A stretch of 8,043 nucleotides of DNA, taken from the NCBI GenBank assembly GCA_913054215.1, contig CAJXJE010000031.1:1-8043 (forward strand), in the 5' to 3' direction. The notes below the pieces were generated by a model, which worked only from the letters and a program-made list of their open reading frames with translations, searched no databases and was not told where the DNA came from. A program made the translations under genes and the position numbers. Positions 6,265 to 8,043 of this stretch are shown piece by piece; the stretch's first letter is position 1, and each line of letters begins with the position of its first letter. Source of the stretch: an uncultured Candidatus Peregrinibacteria bacterium (GTDB lineage Bacteria; Patescibacteriota; Gracilibacteria; Peribacterales; Peribacteraceae).

Positions 6265-6693
6265 ATGTATCTGCGTACACTCCTTGTCGTTACCCTTTGT
6301 ATAGGACTCAACTCCTCTCTTTGTACTGGAGGAATATTTGCAGTTACCGCTGCAGTTGCAGATCAAATTGTCTTTTCTCAGGATGAAAGTGGTCCCATGT
6401 CCTATGGATCCATAGGTATTTTAAGTTGCAAAAGCAATACGCGAGAAAAAAGTGGAGTGGTATCTGTTGATTTTGGTGGCTGTAAGAATGCTTCCACGTG
6501 TTTCACCCAAGCAAATTCCATTCTCGAAGATCGACTAATCCCATTCTTTGCCTTTGTTTCTGACAGTATTGCTCTACATTCCATCAGCTTTGAAGTTAAT
6601 CGCACAGAGCCAAAACGTACTCTACTTGCACGTGCAGGCCCTCTCTATCAACAATCTACATCACAGGTTCACAGCCTACTCAAGTTAGAGTGA
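6265..6693 (+). CDS. Small secreted protein of unknown function
   Basis: I do not recognise this family. The product is 142 residues from ATG 6265; an in-frame GTG at 6259 would add two. ATG is preferred because the candidate -10 box TACACT places transcription initiation at or just before it. The N-terminus has one basic residue, then a hydrophobic run (about 6-31) ending in a plausible signal peptidase I site AVA|DQ (cleavage after residue 32). The mature part of about 110 residues has three cysteines (C55, C73, C79) and no transmembrane segment, so it is probably periplasmic or extracellular. An odd cysteine count leaves one unpaired or available for an intermolecular bond. It is not a lipoprotein: the residues before C20 (NSSL) do not fit a lipobox. 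The gene starts 18 nt after the vanW-like stop and precedes a thiol oxidoreductase, which could oxidise it. TGA stop. Confidence 0.75.
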   Translation: MYLRTLLVVTLCIGLNSSLCTGGIFAVTAAVADQIVFSQDESGPMSYGSIGILSCKSNTREKSGVVSVDFGGCKNASTCFTQANSILEDRLIPFFAFVSDSIALHSISFEVNRTEPKRTLLARAGPLYQQSTSQVHSLLKLE

Positions 6694-6700
6694 AAGATTG

Positions 6701-6729
6701 TTGACCTTAAGCAATATTTCGTTTAAATT
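6701..6729 (+). promoter_or_regulatory. Candidate promoter of the dsbA-like gene
   Basis: TTGACC (6701-6706) and TAAATT (6724-6729) are separated by 17 bp, starting 7 nt after the upstream stop codon. This predicts a start near 6736 and an A/T-rich leader of about 24 nt without a Shine-Dalgarno. A second AT-rich box, TATTTT at 6750-6755, sits 4 nt before the ATG. Confidence 0.55.
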
Positions 6730-6759
6730 TTTCTACTATTTCCGTAACTTATTTTTATT

Positions 6760-7470
6760 ATGGCAGATTCATCTAATGCACAGTGGTTCGGTATCTCTAT
6801 GGTTCTCGTTGGAGTCATCGTTGGATACGGAGTCGCTACTAGTTCTACCGGCGGCATGCCTATGGATGCCCCAACAGCAGCAGCAGTTAAACCTACTCCA
6901 ACTGCAGCTCCTACCCCACCTCCAGCTCCGATGGCAAAGGACGTAAAGCCCGTTGACTTTGATCGCGACCACATTCGTGGAAACCGCGATGCACCAATTG
7001 CTCTTATTGAATACTCTGACGCCGAATGTCCTTTCTGTGGACGTCACCACCCAACAGCTCAGGCGCTTATCGATGGTAACGATAACGTCATGTGGGTGTA
7101 CCGACACTTCCCTCTTGGATTCCACCAAAATGCTACTCCACTCGCAGAAGCATCTGAGTGTGTCTGGGAACAAGGAGGAGACGACGCCTTCTGGACATTT
7201 ACAGATATGATCTTCGAGAAAGGTGCAGACGCATCCAATATCTCAGAGTACGCAGACGCTTCTGGTGTAGATGGCGCCCAGGTTCAAAAATGCGTAGACG
7301 ATGGTACCTACGCACAGTATGTACAAGATGACATGGCTAGCGGAAGTGCTGGTGGTGTTTCTGGTACTCCTGGAAACATTGTTATTAACATCAAGACAGG
7401 CGACGCACGCCTTGTTTCTGGTGCTCAGCCTCTCAGTGCATTCGAGGCCGCTGTTGCCGATCTTATGTAA
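6760..7470 (+). CDS. Membrane-anchored DsbA-like thiol-disulfide oxidoreductase
   Basis: Predicted extracytoplasmic thioredoxin-fold protein that makes or rearranges disulfides in exported proteins; 236 residues. One N-terminal transmembrane segment (about 10-27) has no clear cleavage site and is followed by an Ala/Pro/Thr-rich linker (about 36-60) that would hold the catalytic domain away from the membrane. The active site is C90-P-F-C93 in YSDAECPFCGRHH, and the cis-proline is T203-P204 in GVSGTPGNIVI. The helical insertion typical of DsbA/Thioredoxin_4 proteins lies between them. A second cysteine pair, C134 and C178, flanks that insertion and may form a structural disulfide. The partner that reoxidises it (DsbB or VKOR) is not in the window. 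The ATG is supported by the hydrophobic N-terminus. A strong terminator follows the TAA by 17 nt, so this gene ends its transcription unit. Confidence 0.92.
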   Translation: MADSSNAQWFGISMVLVGVIVGYGVATSSTGGMPMDAPTAAAVKPTPTAAPTPPPAPMAKDVKPVDFDRDHIRGNRDAPIALIEYSDAECPFCGRHHPTAQALIDGNDNVMWVYRHFPLGFHQNATPLAEASECVWEQGGDDAFWTFTDMIFEKGADASNISEYADASGVDGAQVQKCVDDGTYAQYVQDDMASGSAGGVSGTPGNIVINIKTGDARLVSGAQPLSAFEAAVADLM

Positions 7471-7487
7471 ATTTGCTAGAGTGTGAT

Positions 7488-7517
7488 GAAAAGGACGGTT
7501 CTGCCGTCCTTTTCTTA
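7488..7517 (+). terminator. Intrinsic terminator after the dsbA-like gene
   Basis: GAAAAGGACGG (7488-7498) pairs perfectly with CCGTCCTTTTC (7504-7514) around a 5-nt loop, TTCTG. The T-rich tract TTTTCTT (7510-7516) overlaps the descending arm, and the A-run on the other arm means the hairpin has terminator character on both strands. It separates the envelope cluster from the lipoprotein gene. Confidence 0.95.
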
Positions 7518-7547
7518 TTGTGCAATCTGCGCGAGCATCGGTATACT
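7518..7547 (+). promoter_or_regulatory. Candidate promoter of the lipoprotein gene
   Basis: TTGTGC (7518-7523) and TATACT (7542-7547) are separated by 18 bp, directly after the terminator. The predicted start is near 7554, only about 5 nt before the ATG, so the mRNA would be nearly leaderless. Confidence 0.65.
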
Positions 7548-7558
7548 ACAAACCTCTT

Positions 7559-8043
7559 ATGAAGAACAGTTTTCTACTACTTGCGGCATCCACACTTGCT
7601 CTTACGGCATGTGGGCTTGTGGAAGTAGACTATGATCAGCCCAAAGAAGAACTCGATGCAATTATCGAAGATGTTCCTGTACGAGAGACCAAAAATGTAA
7701 CCTATACAGGTGTCGTACAGCCTGCAGGCATCAGTGTCTATAATCAAGGCACACACCGGCTCGTACTGCCTGGAGGTAAGTTTGTTCTTCTTGAAGGTGA
7801 GGATCTCGATTTGAATGGCTATGTTAATGAGGAAGTACAGATCTTTGGAGCGCTAAGGCCGACTAAAGAAGCTGGAGGCATGATTATGCGTGTAGAGCGC
7901 ATTGAGCTTATTGCAAAGGAGGAAGAACTCGAGGAAGAGTTACCACCAAGTGAAGATGAGCCAGAAGCTGCTGAGGAGCCCAAAGAACCTACAGAAGAAC
8001 CCGGTGAAGAGTCCGCAGATCCAGAAGAAACTGAACCAGAAGT
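7559..8043 (+). CDS. Lipoprotein with acidic low-complexity tail (partial)
   Basis: The frame opens at ATG 7559 and stays open to the window edge: 161 complete codons, 3' end missing. The N-terminus is a classic lipoprotein signal: K2, hydrophobic residues 5-17, and lipobox L15-T16-A17-C18, so C18 should be lipidated and the protein held at the membrane outer face. A compact region (about 46-118) contains a YTGVV strand, a GTHRLVLPGG segment, a GYVNEEVQIFG segment and a MRVERIEL strand. Its alternating beta pattern with a GxV start and an 'xVxxxG' core suggests a small OB-fold-like domain; this is inference from pattern only. From about residue 120 the sequence becomes a Glu/Pro-rich tail (EEELEEELPPSEDEPE onward), probably disordered and strongly negative. 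Function unknown. No Shine-Dalgarno; the start fits the signal peptide and the TATACT box 11 nt upstream. Confidence 0.85.
   Translation, partial: MKNSFLLLAASTLALTACGLVEVDYDQPKEELDAIIEDVPVRETKNVTYTGVVQPAGISVYNQGTHRLVLPGGKFVLLEGEDLDLNGYVNEEVQIFGALRPTKEAGGMIMRVERIELIAKEEELEEELPPSEDEPEAAEEPKEPTEEPGEESADPEETEPE

Noticed and set aside
6691..6693. Possible UGA recoding, as in Gracilibacteria/Absconditabacteria
   Set aside because: Trp and Gly positions in DnaK, Obg and the DsbA-like protein use standard codons with no in-frame TGA, and TGA works as the stop here.
6698..7486. Alternative frames overlapping the DsbA-like gene (6698-6946, 6769-7173 minus, 6953-7210)
   Set aside because: The CPFC motif, cis-Pro, transmembrane anchor and downstream terminator all support the 6760-7470 frame; the others are Leu/Gln or Cys/Trp-rich shadows.
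1..8043. CRISPR arrays, insertion sequences, phage or defence genes
   Set aside because: No periodic direct repeats, transposase motifs or terminal inverted repeats were seen; all frames are explained by housekeeping or envelope genes.

Overview
The window looks like the end of a metagenome-type or draft contig from a small-genome bacterium with the standard genetic code: TGG encodes Trp, and TAA, TAG and TGA are all used as stops. The gene set is a Gram-negative-type DnaK, Obg, an M20 peptidase, a VanW-domain exported protein, a membrane-anchored DsbA-like oxidoreductase and a lipoprotein with an acidic tail. No gene start has a Shine-Dalgarno sequence. This mix would fit a Patescibacteria/CPR lineage such as the Peregrinibacteria-Peribacteria side, but that placement is inference; nothing in the window is diagnostic and there is no 16S rRNA.

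Bases 1-50 are not biological. They match exactly the last 50 nt of the Illumina P5/TruSeq universal adapter. Genomic sequence can start no earlier than base 51.

Layout. Minus strand 163-2058 is dnaK, driven by a near-ideal sigma-70 promoter whose -10 box lies inside a CIRCE operator (2081-2107), so HrcA-type heat-shock control is very likely. Divergent from it, obg (2165-3457) begins 7 nt after a TATACT box. A 127-nt intergenic stretch with two inverted repeats leads to tRNA-Phe(GAA) (3585-3660). A convergent M20 metallopeptidase (3662-4753, minus) stops one base from the tRNA 3' end. Its promoter interlocks with that of the divergent vanW-like gene (4825-6246). Downstream on the plus strand are a small secreted protein of unknown function (6265-6693), the DsbA-like protein (6760-7470) closed by a strong intrinsic terminator (7488-7517), and a lipoprotein gene (7559 onward) that runs off the window end.

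Functionally, the left half is housekeeping (chaperone, ribosome-assembly GTPase, tRNA). From 4825 onward every product carries an export or membrane-anchoring signal, so the right half is an envelope cluster in which the DsbA-like protein could oxidise cysteines of exported neighbours, for example the three in the small secreted protein. I found no novel defence, mobile or CRISPR system. The most notable features are the adapter remnant, the CIRCE/promoter overlap, the lack of Shine-Dalgarno sites with -10 boxes near start codons (suggesting leaderless mRNAs), and the tight promoter and 3'-end arrangements.
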